Assembly (NCBI RefSeq): GCF_003397705.1
Contig: NZ_QJVB01000001.1
Coordinates: 186,001 to 250,000 of the forward strand
Direction: 5' to 3'
Origin: Gardnerella swidsinskii
GTDB taxonomy: Bacteria > Actinomycetota > Actinomycetes > Actinomycetales > Bifidobacteriaceae
DNA length: 64,000 bases
Shown: in pieces, positions 28,033 to 36,721 of the stretch
Position numbering within the stretch: the stretch's first letter is position 1
Layout of the letters: each line of letters opens with the position of its first letter
Notes under the pieces: generated by a model
Seen by the model: only the letters and a program-made list of their open reading frames with translations
Told to the model about the DNA's origin: nothing
Databases searched by the model: none
Translations under genes and position numbers: made by a program

Positions 28033-29892
28033 GAAAATAGTGGATTTAAAATTAAATTTGATAAGAATACAATTGATCATTTAGGGATAAAATTATATAG
28101 TTCATTCCCTCCTGTTATTGCTGAATTAATTTCAAATTCTTACGATGCAGATGCTGAAAATGTTGAGATAAAAATCAACTATGATGAAAAGGTAGTAACA
28201 GTTACAGATGATGGAACAGGAATGAACCATGATGAATTAAATCAGAATTTTTTGGTAATCGGTAGAAACAGAAGAAAAGCTGAAGGTACAGGCGTTTCTA
28301 AAGTAAAAAAAAGAAAAGTGACAGGAAAGAAAGGCCTAGGTAAATTAGCTGTATTTGGTATTGCAAAGACTATAGAGGTATATTCTATAAAAGATGGCAT
28401 GAAAAATGCTTTTAGTATTAATTATGATGAGATGAAAGCAGAAAGTGAATCAGAATATAAGCCAAAAGTGATTTGTGAAAATGAAAATACCAATGAACAA
28501 TCTGGGACTGTGGTTAAAATCAAAGAAATTAGGCAAAATACAATAATGGGTATTGAGGATTTAGCATATAACTTGTCCAGAAGATTTTCATTTTATGATG
28601 CCGAGTTTGAGGTTAAACTCATTGATGAAAATTCACAACAAGAGCAACCTATTACAAAATCAATTTATTTTGAGAAGTTAGAAAAAGAATTTGAATGGAA
28701 ATTTCCAGAAGACTTTTTGAATGATATTAATAGCGTAGAAGAATTTAAAAGACTAAAAGATTATGGTATTACTGGAAGGGTATATACTAAATCGACTCCT
28801 TTAAGGAAAAAGGATAGTGGTTTTTTGTTATATGTTAGAAATAAATTGGCTTCAGAAAATGTATTTTTTGATGATAGGGCAAATGATAGATTTAATAGCT
28901 ATGTAACTGGATTTTTTAATATTGATTTTATAGATGACTCAGATGAAGAGGATTATATATCTACAGCTAGACAGTCAATCCTTTGGGAAGAAAATGAAAA
29001 TACAATTCAATTAAAACATGATTTAAATAAGTTGATTTCAAAAATATCATCTTTATGGAGAGAAAATAGGAGAAAGAAAAAAGAAGAACTTATTAATTTA
29101 GATGAATCATTTTTTAAGGGATTAACACCAACAGAGATAAGTAGTATAAAGAAAGTTAAAGATACATTATTAACAAATTCCACAGAAACAGATGATATAG
29201 AATCAATTAAACGTGTTTTGGACAACTTAAAAAATTTATATAAATTTGAGAGCTTTCAGTCATATATAGAAAACTTGAAAGAAGAGAATTTAACGGTTGA
29301 TGAAGTTGAAAAAATAACTTCGGATTGGGAATATATAGAGGCTAAAGAGCTTGCAAAAGTTGCAGTTGGTAGAATAAAAGCTATAGAACAATTTGAAAAG
29401 TATGTTAATGGAAATGAGAGTGAATCTAAAGTAATTCAACCATTTCTAGAAAAGTTTCCTTGGATTTTAGATCCTAGAATTACAACATTTGAAAGAGAAA
29501 AAACATATAGTAGCATTTTAAAAAGTAAGTTTCCAGATGAAACACTAGAGGGCAGTAATCGTAGGATTGATTTTCTTTGTAATTTAGTAAATGGTGAATT
29601 AATTATTATTGAATTGAAGAGGCCGAATATTAAAATTAAAACAGAGGAAATAAATCAAGCATTAGATTATAAAATTTTTGTTCAAAAACATTATAAGTTG
29701 GATAAAGTAACAACATTTTTGATGTCTGACAGATATGATATGGATCCTATAGTTAGAACTACTGCAAACTCATTAGAACAAAGTGGTGATTTATTTATTA
29801 GATCATATTCAGACTTGTTAAGAGATGCAAAAAAGTTTAATCAAGAATTTATAAATAAATACGAAGAAATTAAAGAAGTGTATGATAATTGA
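28030..29892 (+). CDS. MORC/HSP90-type ATPase with C-terminal PD-(D/E)XK-like nuclease domain
   Basis: The N-terminal GHKL ATPase has VIAELISNSYDADAENVEI (N-box), VTDDGTGM (G1) and TGKKGLGKLAVFG (G2). The middle is helical and charged (about residues 330-470). The C-terminal ~170 residues contain RRIDFLCNL then ELIIIELKRP, the Asp...Glu-x-Lys spacing of PD-(D/E)XK nucleases, as in DUF4263/Shedu-like proteins. MORC/MutL-like ATPases are known near cytosine-methylase restriction systems. From ATG 28030 it has 620 residues; the region before it overlaps the endonuclease stop. It is flanked by two C5 methylases, so it is a likely additional restriction or sensing effector. Confidence 0.75.
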   Translation: MENSGFKIKFDKNTIDHLGIKLYSSFPPVIAELISNSYDADAENVEIKINYDEKVVTVTDDGTGMNHDELNQNFLVIGRNRRKAEGTGVSKVKKRKVTGKKGLGKLAVFGIAKTIEVYSIKDGMKNAFSINYDEMKAESESEYKPKVICENENTNEQSGTVVKIKEIRQNTIMGIEDLAYNLSRRFSFYDAEFEVKLIDENSQQEQPITKSIYFEKLEKEFEWKFPEDFLNDINSVEEFKRLKDYGITGRVYTKSTPLRKKDSGFLLYVRNKLASENVFFDDRANDRFNSYVTGFFNIDFIDDSDEEDYISTARQSILWEENENTIQLKHDLNKLISKISSLWRENRRKKKEELINLDESFFKGLTPTEISSIKKVKDTLLTNSTETDDIESIKRVLDNLKNLYKFESFQSYIENLKEENLTVDEVEKITSDWEYIEAKELAKVAVGRIKAIEQFEKYVNGNESESKVIQPFLEKFPWILDPRITTFEREKTYSSILKSKFPDETLEGSNRRIDFLCNLVNGELIIIELKRPNIKIKTEEINQALDYKIFVQKHYKLDKVTTFLMSDRYDMDPIVRTTANSLEQSGDLFIRSYSDLLRDAKKFNQEFINKYEEIKEVYDN

Positions 29893-29921
29893 TTTAATCA
29901 AATACGAAAGGAGGTGTGGTT

Positions 29922-31175
29922 ATGCTAAATATAGTAGATGTGTTTTCAGGGGCGGGTGGATTAACCGAAGGATTTAGGTATAAAGACTATTATAATTTTA
30001 TTTGTCATATAGAAATGGATAAAGATGCTTGCTCTTCTTTAGAATTAAGAAACATATATTACTATTTAAAAAAAGAAAATAACCTATCTCCATATTTTGA
30101 ATATATTCAAGGGAAAATCTCGAGAGATGATTTGTACTCGATTATACCAAGAAATCTAACTAAAGATATATTGAATAAGGAAATAAGTAAAGATACTATA
30201 CCTTCGATTTTTGAATTTATTGACCAAAGATTAGGCAATAATGAATTAGATGGTATTATTGGTGGACCACCGTGTCAGGCATATTCTACAATCGGTAGAG
30301 CCAATAACAAGTCGAAAAAATCTACTGACAAAAGAATTTATCTGTATAAACATTATTTAGATTTTCTGGATAAATATAAACCAAAGTTCTTTGTTTTTGA
30401 AAATGTTAAAGGGTTGCTTTCTTTTAAGGATTTATCAGGAGAGTTACTCTTGCCAAAAATAATTTGCGAATTTGATAAGTGCGGATATGAGGTAGATTAT
30501 CAAATAGTAGATGCAAGTAATTATGGTGTAGTACAAAAAAGAGAACGTTTAATACTTGTCGGACATCGAAAAGATTTAGTGTTCGATAACTCATTTTTTG
30601 ACTGCTTGGCTGAATATGTTGAAGCTGCCCCAACTATAAAAGAATTATTTGAGGACTTGCCAAGTATAAAGTCTGGAGGAAGTTCTCATAAGTATCGTTG
30701 TGATGTTTCAAGTCAGTTTGTTGAAAAATATATTCGTAAAAAAGATGATATTTTAACACAACATGCTGCAAGACCTCATAATGAAAATGATTTGAAGATA
30801 TATAAATTGGTACTAAAAGCTAAGAAAAAAGGTAAGAATTTAAGGTATATCGATATTCCTGAAGAACTGCAAACTCATTCTAATACAACATCTTTTTTAG
30901 ATAGATATAAAGCTTTGGATTATGGCTCTGTTAGTCATACAGTTGTTGCTCATATTGCGAAAGATGGACATTACTATATTCATCCAGATTTAAGACAGAA
31001 TCGTTCAATTACAGTAAGAGAAGCCGCTAGAATACAAGGGTTTCCAGATGATTTTTATTTTGAACATTCACGAACAGCTGCATTTAAACAGATCGGCAAT
31101 GCCGTTCCACCAATTTTATCTAAAAAAATTGCAATGGCCATTATAGATTTTTTGAGAGGACAAAAAGGAGAATGA
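29922..31175 (+). CDS. second cytosine-5 DNA methyltransferase of the cassette
   Basis: The 417-residue enzyme has motif I VFSGAGGLTEGF, IV GGPPCQAYSTIGR with catalytic Cys, [45 protein letters not shown] and X QIGNAVPPILS. It differs greatly from the HaeIII-like enzyme in the target-recognition region, so it should methylate another site. ATG 29922 follows AAAGGAGGTGTGGTT; GTG 29916 is the alternative. It sits 29 bases after the MORC-like gene and probably forms a unit with it (ATPase-nuclease plus protective methylase). Confidence 0.88.
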   Translation: MLNIVDVFSGAGGLTEGFRYKDYYNFICHIEMDKDACSSLELRNIYYYLKKENNLSPYFEYIQGKISRDDLYSIIPRNLTKDILNKEISKDTIPSIFEFIDQRLGNNELDGIIGGPPCQAYSTIGRANNKSKKSTDKRIYLYKHYLDFLDKYKPKFFVFENVKGLLSFKDLSGELLLPKIICEFDKCGYEVDYQIVDASNYGVVQKRERLILVGHRKDLVFDNSFFDCLAEYVEAAPTIKELFEDLPSIKSGGSSHKYRCDVSSQFVEKYIRKKDDILTQHAARPHNENDLKIYKLVLKAKKKGKNLRYIDIPEELQTHSNTTSFLDRYKALDYGSVSHTVVAHIAKDGHYYIHPDLRQNRSITVREAARIQGFPDDFYFEHSRTAAFKQIGNAVPPILSKKIAMAIIDFLRGQKGE

Positions 31176-31176
31176 A

Positions 31177-32039
31177 TTACCTCTCCATCTCTTTACCCAT
31201 ATACTTCTCATAATTTTTTCTGATTTGATACAGTTCTTTCATATTGGATTTTGAAGAAGAATACTCTTGCATTAGGGTATTCTTTTTTCATGCAATGAAT
31301 CAAGTTCTTTCAAAATATTCTTGGAGTTTGGAAGTTTTGAGTAATATTTTTTTTAGGTTTGAAATGGCATTTTCATAGAGTGTTATTTCTGACTTATGTT
31401 CTTCAAAAAAGCCTTATCAGATGGATCTTTCTTATATTCCAGATAGATTTGACGATACATTTTTACGGTATGAACTTCTTCCATAGTATTTAATAGAATT
31501 GAAGTTTTGTTATCAATAACTTTGATTTAATCCTGTAAATCTTGTCCTTTTAATGCACTTTCCTTAATGAATTCATCAAGCTGGGAGATAGACTTAAATC
31601 CTTTTTCACGCATCAAAAGTACAGTATCGGCTGCAGTTTTTAAATTATGTTTTGTAGCCCAATACTCATAGCCTTTGCTTGATTTTTATCTTTTCATTAT
31701 TTGCAATATCTATAATATTTCCTACGCGTTTTTTAACAGTATAGGTTCTTTGATTAGCATTATCTAAGATACGCTCTTTTAATCTATCCTCAGTATAATC
31801 TTCTCCAATAGTCTTAGCTCTTGTAAATCTTTCTTTGTTCTTGTGCTTAAATGCAATGTGTTTTCCATACTTAATCTCATAATCAAGGGCAGCCATTCTC
31901 TTTATAAAATCATCCCAATCTTTGGATTGTTTAATAGCTCTATCTATATCGAATTGAAGCCTACTTTTCCAAGAAGTACCTTTCTTAAATTGGTCGTTTT
32001 CATACCATGACTTACCATTAGTCTTGTATTTTTCTATAA
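31177..32039 (-). pseudogene. decayed MobA/VirD2-type relaxase, 5' end lost at the junction
   Basis: Reading the minus strand from the hsdR junction, a frame gives WKSRLQFDIDRAIKQSKDWDD, DYEIKYGKHIAFKHKNKERF and TRAKTIGEDYTEDRLKERIL, the typical middle part of MobP-type relaxases of CTn elements. It stops at 31666; further homologous pieces (GYEYWATKHNLKTAADTVLL, then LMQEYSSSKSNMKELYQIRKN) follow in other frames with several stops to 31177. The N-terminal catalytic part (Tyr and HUH motif) is missing. It is opposite in orientation to the rest of the element. Confidence 0.75.
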
Positions 32040-32665
32040 ATGAAGAGTGGAAGCGCAAAGAGCAAAAAGGCGAGATTGCAAACATTACGGACGATGTTGT
32101 GTTTGAGATGGAGCTTGTGCGCCAAGTAGAAGTAAATATTGACTATATTTTGATGTTAGTAGAACAGTACCATAGCAGGCATTGTAAAGATAAAAATGTT
32201 CTTGCTTCTATTAGGTTGATGGTTGATGCAAGCTCTCAGTTGCGTAGTAAAAAGAAGCTTATTGAAGGGTTTATTGCGCAGCTTAACGAGAATGAGCTTG
32301 ATAAGCTTGTGGATTCTGGAGGTAACATTACTGTTTACGATTCGAACGGCAACAAGGTGAGTATTGTTGATTGCTGGAGCGAGTATGTTGAGCAAAAGTA
32401 TAATCATGACTTGGCGCAACTCGTGCAAAGCGAAGGATTAAACGATGCTTTGACTCGCAAGTTTATGGAGAAATCTTTTAGCGCTGGCGAAGTGAGTGAG
32501 CTTGGTACAGACATTAATGATTTAATGCCTAGAATGAGCAGATTTGGCGCTGCGGCTAAGGCGCGCGCTGAGAAGAAAAGTCGCATTGTAGAAAGTATGA
32601 GAAACATGTTTAATGAGTTTGTTGGGCTTATTGGCTTTTCTCAATACGATTCGCAAAAAGATTGA
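32040..32665 (+). pseudogene. hsdR: hsdR fragment: C-terminal end of a type I restriction subunit
   Basis: About 208 residues match the HsdR C-terminal helical domain: EEWKRKEQKGEIANITDDVV..., MVDASSQLRSKKKLIEGFI, a long helical region, ending at TGA 32663-32665. The frame is open into the element only to a TTG at 32024, so the native start and the helicase/nuclease parts are gone. Codon use (CGC, GAG) matches the host flank. Together with the hsdM fragment it marks a type I locus cut in two, with hsdS and most of hsdR deleted. Confidence 0.85.
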
Positions 32666-32682
32666 TAATTATCGTTATCAAT
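32661..32682. promoter_or_regulatory. Fur-like palindrome upstream of the iron operon
   Basis: ATTGATAA-TTATCG-TTATCAAT has perfect 8-bp arms and resembles the GATAAT-type iron boxes bound by Fur-family repressors. It overlaps the stop codon of the hsdR remnant and lies about 225 bases before the FTR1 start. Repression under iron-replete conditions is inferred; a DtxR-family regulator is an alternative. Confidence 0.5.
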
Positions 32683-32770
32683 ATCATTTTGTAATATTTT
32701 CGTATTTTTTGCTCTGAACTATATCAATCTACATGATATGTCGATATTATGTACCTGTGGGGCCTTTGTA

Positions 32771-32851
32771 ATGGCAAGTTTTAGTTGGGTGCGCTCAATT
32801 TGGGGTAGAGCGCGTAGATATGCAGGAAATGCGTTAACGCAAAAGGCGTAA
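32771..32851 (+). CDS. possible 26-residue cationic amphipathic peptide
   Basis: An ORF with GTGGGG eight bases before ATG 32771 encodes MASFSWVRSIWGRARRYAG and seven further residues. It is rich in Arg and Trp with amphipathic character and lies in the leader of the iron operon. It could be an upstream regulatory ORF, a small membrane-active protein or chance. No homologue is known to me. Confidence 0.25.
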   Translation: MASFSWVRSIWGRARRYAGNALTQKA

Positions 32852-32906
32852 AACGCGTGAGAAGTGCGGAATCGCAAGAAGACGCGGAAGAACGCGAGGA
32901 GATGTT

Positions 32907-34625
32907 ATGCGCGCGTGTGTAAAAGTGCGCCGAATTATTCGTGACTCGGCTGCACTGATTCTGGCTGTGTGCATGTTGGTAGGTTGCATAGTGAGCTCGT
33001 TTGTTACAACTATTCCAGCTTTTGCAACAGATGCAGATCGTTCGTATACTAGCTGGACAGAAGTTTCTAAAGCAATCGACAATGAATTGCTACAAGGTCA
33101 ATCAGAATACAATAGTGGCAATAATTCTGGAGCTGCAACTCGATTTGAAGCAGCATACAATTCCGTTTACGTTGCTTCTAACATGATTACGGTTGTGCGA
33201 GATGCAATCGGGCAGAATAAAGTTCAGGCACAAACTGATCAATTCCAGCAGCTGCAAACGCTTGTGTACCAGCAAAATCAAGGTTCACAAATAAGTGCTA
33301 TTTCAACGGCTCTTGCAGCGGATGTTGCACAAACTGCATCTAGTCTCGATGCCAACTTAAAAGTGGATAAGCCAAATGTTTATGCACAAAAGTTGCGTGC
33401 GCAAATTAAAGCAGAGCGCAAAAAGCTAGATGCTGCAAAAAAGAAAAACCTTGGGCGCAATGGTCGTACGTGGGGTCAAGTTGCTCGAGAAATGAACGTT
33501 ATTCTCGACAAATCGGTTGCAACCTACAAGTTTGCAAAAGGTAATAAAACTCAAGTAGCATCTGCAGTTGATTTAATTAACGAAGCCTATTACCAGTATT
33601 ACGAAAAGCTTGGTTTCGAGAAGAACGTGATGAATGCAATAAGCGGAAGTCGCGTTTCGACTGTCGAATATCAATTCAAAGAGTGCCGCCAAACAATGAA
33701 CAACGGTGCAACTGTTGAGCAAGCTAAAAAGTTCGTAACGGATCTTAAAGCGATGCTTATTGAAGACGCAGCAAAATTAGACAAAGGCGCATCTTCAAGC
33801 GCAAATCCATTTATGCAATTCATAACTAGCTCATTTGGTCAAGCTTTCGTGATTTTGCTTCGTGAAGGTTTGGAAGCGTTGCTAGTTGTTGCAGCAATTA
33901 TTGCTTACCTTGTTAAATCCGGTCACAAGAATATGGTGAAGTATATTTACCTAGGTATTGCGGCTGGAATTGTGGCATCTCTTGCTGTAGCTGCACTATT
34001 CGGCTTGCTATTTAATGGCTCTGGTCCGCAGCAGGAGATTACAGAAGGCGTTGTTGCATTGTTCGCAATGCTTATGCTGCTTTACACGAGTAACTGGATG
34101 ATTTCTAAATCTTCAGTGCAAGCATGGAATAAGTATATTAGTGAGCAAACAACGGCAGCAGTTTCTAAGGGAAGCTTGGTTTCTTTAACGTTATTGAGTT
34201 TCCTTGCTGTGTTCCGCGAAGGTGCTGAAACTGTAATCTTCTATCAAGCAATCTTTGCAGTTTCAAACGGAGCTGACTCTATGATTTGGGGAGGCTTCAT
34301 TTCCGCTGCTGCAGTTCTTGTAGTGATATTCTTGCTGATTCGTTTCGCATCTGTGCACATACCAATTCGCCCATTCTTTACTGGAACAAGTGCTCTTATG
34401 TCTGTTCTCGTAGTGATTTTTGCAGGCGGTGGTGTGCACGCGTTAATCGAGGGCGATGCTCTCGAAGGAATGTATATTCAAGGCTTGCCAACTAACGATT
34501 GGCTTGGGTTCTATCCGTATGTTGAGACGATTGTTGCTCAAATTGTGGCAGCAATTGTTGTGATTTCACTGCTTTGCGTATCTATTGCGCGAAGTCGTGT
34601 GAAACGCGCGGTAGAAAATAAATAA
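32907..34625 (+). CDS. FTR1-family high-affinity iron permease
   Basis: An N-terminal signal/anchor segment (about residues 15-40) is followed by a ~260-residue extracytoplasmic helical domain and seven membrane helices. The two FTR1 signatures REGLEALLVV (near residue 318) and REGAETVIFY (near 437) supply the iron-binding REXXE glutamates. At 572 residues it is the long Gram-positive form. GCGAGGAGATGTT precedes the start. It is the first gene of a seven-gene set matching the Campylobacter p19-type iron cluster and the bifidobacterial bfeUO locus. Confidence 0.9.
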   Translation: MRACVKVRRIIRDSAALILAVCMLVGCIVSSFVTTIPAFATDADRSYTSWTEVSKAIDNELLQGQSEYNSGNNSGAATRFEAAYNSVYVASNMITVVRDAIGQNKVQAQTDQFQQLQTLVYQQNQGSQISAISTALAADVAQTASSLDANLKVDKPNVYAQKLRAQIKAERKKLDAAKKKNLGRNGRTWGQVAREMNVILDKSVATYKFAKGNKTQVASAVDLINEAYYQYYEKLGFEKNVMNAISGSRVSTVEYQFKECRQTMNNGATVEQAKKFVTDLKAMLIEDAAKLDKGASSSANPFMQFITSSFGQAFVILLREGLEALLVVAAIIAYLVKSGHKNMVKYIYLGIAAGIVASLAVAALFGLLFNGSGPQQEITEGVVALFAMLMLLYTSNWMISKSSVQAWNKYISEQTTAAVSKGSLVSLTLLSFLAVFREGAETVIFYQAIFAVSNGADSMIWGGFISAAAVLVVIFLLIRFASVHIPIRPFFTGTSALMSVLVVIFAGGGVHALIEGDALEGMYIQGLPTNDWLGFYPYVETIVAQIVAAIVVISLLCVSIARSRVKRAVENK

Positions 34626-34720
34626 GCAAAACAACAAATAACCAACTAATAAATAATTAATAAACAACCAATAACAATAATTAAATAAAAATAACTAACA
34701 ACAAACACAGAAGGTTAGAT

Positions 34721-35365
34721 ATGAAGAATAATAAAATGATGGCAATTGCAGCTTTGGCTCTTGCTGGACTGCTTGCGCTCGCTGGCTGCGGTTCTAATGG
34801 CAATTCCGCTAAAACTGGTGCTAAGTCACAAGCAACCGAGCAGAAGGCTGACGACAAGGCTGATGACAAGGGCGGCGATAAGGGCTTTGAGGAGGTTCCA
34901 GTTGGTCCTCACCAAGATCAGAACATTGGACCTCTTACCATTGGCGCTGTGTACTTCCAGCCAGTGGACATGGTTCCAGCTGGTATGGGCTTGAAGGCAA
35001 GCGAAGCAAGCTTCCACCTTGAAGCCGATATCCACGCTAACCAAAAAGGTACAAAGCTTGGCTACGGTAAGGGCGAGTTCATTCCAGATTTGACTGTGAA
35101 TTATGAGATTGTCGATAAGGCAAGCGGCGAATCCGTTGGTAAGGGCACGTTTATGCAGATGAACGCTTCCGATGGTCCTCACTACGGTGCAAACGTTAAG
35201 CTTGACAAAGCTGGAAATTACAAGCTCGTGCTTTCTATTGAATCCCCAGAAAAGAAGGGTTGGATGCTTCACGTCGATCCTGCTACCGGCGTAACCGGTC
35301 GCTTCTGGACTGAGCCAATTAAGGCAACCTTCGACGATTGGAAGTACACTCCTCGTCAGTGGTAG
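34721..35365 (+). CDS. P19/Tp34-type iron-binding lipoprotein
   Basis: The signal ends in the lipobox LAGC (Cys23), then comes a charged linker (KADDKADDKGGDKG) and a ~150-residue Ig-like domain. Metal-site residues typical of P19/Tp34/FetP are visible: Met in QPVDMVPAGMGL, His in FHLEADIHANQ, and His in GPHYGAN. It should capture Fe2+ (and possibly Cu2+) outside the membrane and hand it to the FTR1 permease encoded just upstream. The start has AGAAGGTTAGAT upstream. Length 214 is normal for Gram-positive lipoprotein versions. Confidence 0.87.
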   Translation: MKNNKMMAIAALALAGLLALAGCGSNGNSAKTGAKSQATEQKADDKADDKGGDKGFEEVPVGPHQDQNIGPLTIGAVYFQPVDMVPAGMGLKASEASFHLEADIHANQKGTKLGYGKGEFIPDLTVNYEIVDKASGESVGKGTFMQMNASDGPHYGANVKLDKAGNYKLVLSIESPEKKGWMLHVDPATGVTGRFWTEPIKATFDDWKYTPRQW

Positions 35366-35437
35366 TGATAGCTAGTTAATAATTAGCGATTAATTAATAA
35401 TTTTAGTAAATAATAAGTAATAGCAAAGGAGGGAGTT

Positions 35438-36709
35438 ATGCTCAGACTGTTTGTGGCAGTTATGCCTGGGCTGCTCCCTCTTGCGCTACTCACAATGGGA
35501 TTAAGCACGTCGCTTACTGTTGGCGAGGGGCGAGATAAGCCTCTGAGTGCACGTTGGAGATTGTATGGGCTGTCTGCAGGCACAGTCGCAGCTCTTATTT
35601 TTGCTATACTTCGCGCATCTGTAGTAATTAATCAGCGAAACTTTATTAATATGCCGGCGTTATGCATTGCGGTTCCGCTTGATATTGCTGCAATTATTGT
35701 GGTTATTTTTTCACACAAAATAATAAAAAATTGGCGTAATTGCCCGCTTTTAATGCATATAAGCAACGCTATTGGTGCATGTTGCTTAGCGTTTACTGTG
35801 TTTTATGCTTTGCCAGATGTTATTTTGCAGCTTACTATTTTCGTAGATTCAAGCACTCCGCCTTTTACGTCAGACATGTTACTTCGCGCGCTTGGTTTTG
35901 TGCTTGGTGTTATTGCTGCTATCTGCTTAAGTCTTATGGTGCGTTCTTTGCGCACTACATCTAACGCGATTTGCTTCAAAATTGCTGTAGTTTTAAGCAT
36001 GATTATTCTGCTAGTGCAACACATAACTTCACTTTTGCAGATTATGCAAGGAAGCATTTTGCTTTATATGGATGACTTTTCTTTTAGCGTGCTTGTTTGG
36101 CTAATTAATAACGCTCCATTAATGATTATGGCGCAAATTAGCGTGTTCATGATTCCTGCTGCTGCATCCGTAATAATCGGCTTTAAAACGGCTGTAGTTG
36201 GTGAAAATGCAGCAGAAATTCGCACGAAGCGAGCGTTTAAAAGGAAATCTCGGAAGTCTGCGCTCGCAGCTCTTTTGGCTGCTATCACAGTAATACTTAC
36301 GCTTACTGTAGGCGTATCTATTATGAATATTAAACCAACTCTTACGCCTCCAGAACCGTATGAATTGCACGATGGTGTTGCAACTATTAATTACGTTCAA
36401 GTTTCAGATGGTCATTTGCATCGTTTCCAATACAAAGCAAAAGACGGCACTATTATGCGTTTTATAATCATTAAAAAGAATGGTGGAGCGTATGGCGTTG
36501 GATTGGATGCTTGCGAAAACTGCGGCGATGCAGGCTACTATGAAAAAGACGGTAAGATTATTTGCCGTAAGTGCGACGTAGCAATTAATTTGGCAACTAT
36601 CGGTTTTAAAGGTGGTTGCAATCCGATTCCGTTCCCGTATAAGGCTGGGCATGGCAAAATCACAATTCATACTGCTGATTTAGACGTGCTCAGTTCGCAT
36701 TTTAAGTAA
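35438..36709 (+). CDS. DUF2318 membrane protein with CxxC motifs (iron-uptake accessory)
   Basis: About eight membrane segments (residues 5-290) precede a C-terminal extracytoplasmic domain with three cysteine sites: DACENCGDAGYY, ICRKCDVAI and KGGCNPIPF. This matches DUF2318 proteins found third in FTR1-P19 clusters (as Cj1660 in Campylobacter). The Cys pairs could bind iron or take part in redox handling of imported iron. AAAGGAGGGAGTT precedes ATG 35438. It is 12 bases upstream of the first permease gene. Confidence 0.8.
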   Translation: MLRLFVAVMPGLLPLALLTMGLSTSLTVGEGRDKPLSARWRLYGLSAGTVAALIFAILRASVVINQRNFINMPALCIAVPLDIAAIIVVIFSHKIIKNWRNCPLLMHISNAIGACCLAFTVFYALPDVILQLTIFVDSSTPPFTSDMLLRALGFVLGVIAAICLSLMVRSLRTTSNAICFKIAVVLSMIILLVQHITSLLQIMQGSILLYMDDFSFSVLVWLINNAPLMIMAQISVFMIPAAASVIIGFKTAVVGENAAEIRTKRAFKRKSRKSALAALLAAITVILTLTVGVSIMNIKPTLTPPEPYELHDGVATINYVQVSDGHLHRFQYKAKDGTIMRFIIIKKNGGAYGVGLDACENCGDAGYYEKDGKIICRKCDVAINLATIGFKGGCNPIPFPYKAGHGKITIHTADLDVLSSHFK

Positions 36710-36721
36710 GGGAGAGTTGCT

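Larger units (their letters stand above)
20482..32039. mobile_element. decayed Firmicutes-type conjugative element carrying a restriction cassette, inserted in the hsd locus
   Basis: Between the hsdM and hsdR remnants the DNA is more AT-rich and its genes use AGA/AAA-rich codons unlike the flanking CGC-using genes. Contents in order: KilA-N protein, small membrane protein, RepA, PcfB, VirD4, unknown fragments, SSB-like protein, restriction genes and a reversed relaxase. No integrase or complete ends are present. The left end has GTGTCATAATAATGACAC (20483-20500), an 18-bp inverted repeat next to the junction; no copy is seen at the right end. Transfer genes are mostly broken and restriction genes intact. 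Confidence 0.8.

Noticed and set aside
32040..32085. extension of the minus-strand relaxase frame past 32039
   Set aside because: This part is antisense to the hsdR remnant and only chance-open; the relaxase homology ends at the junction.
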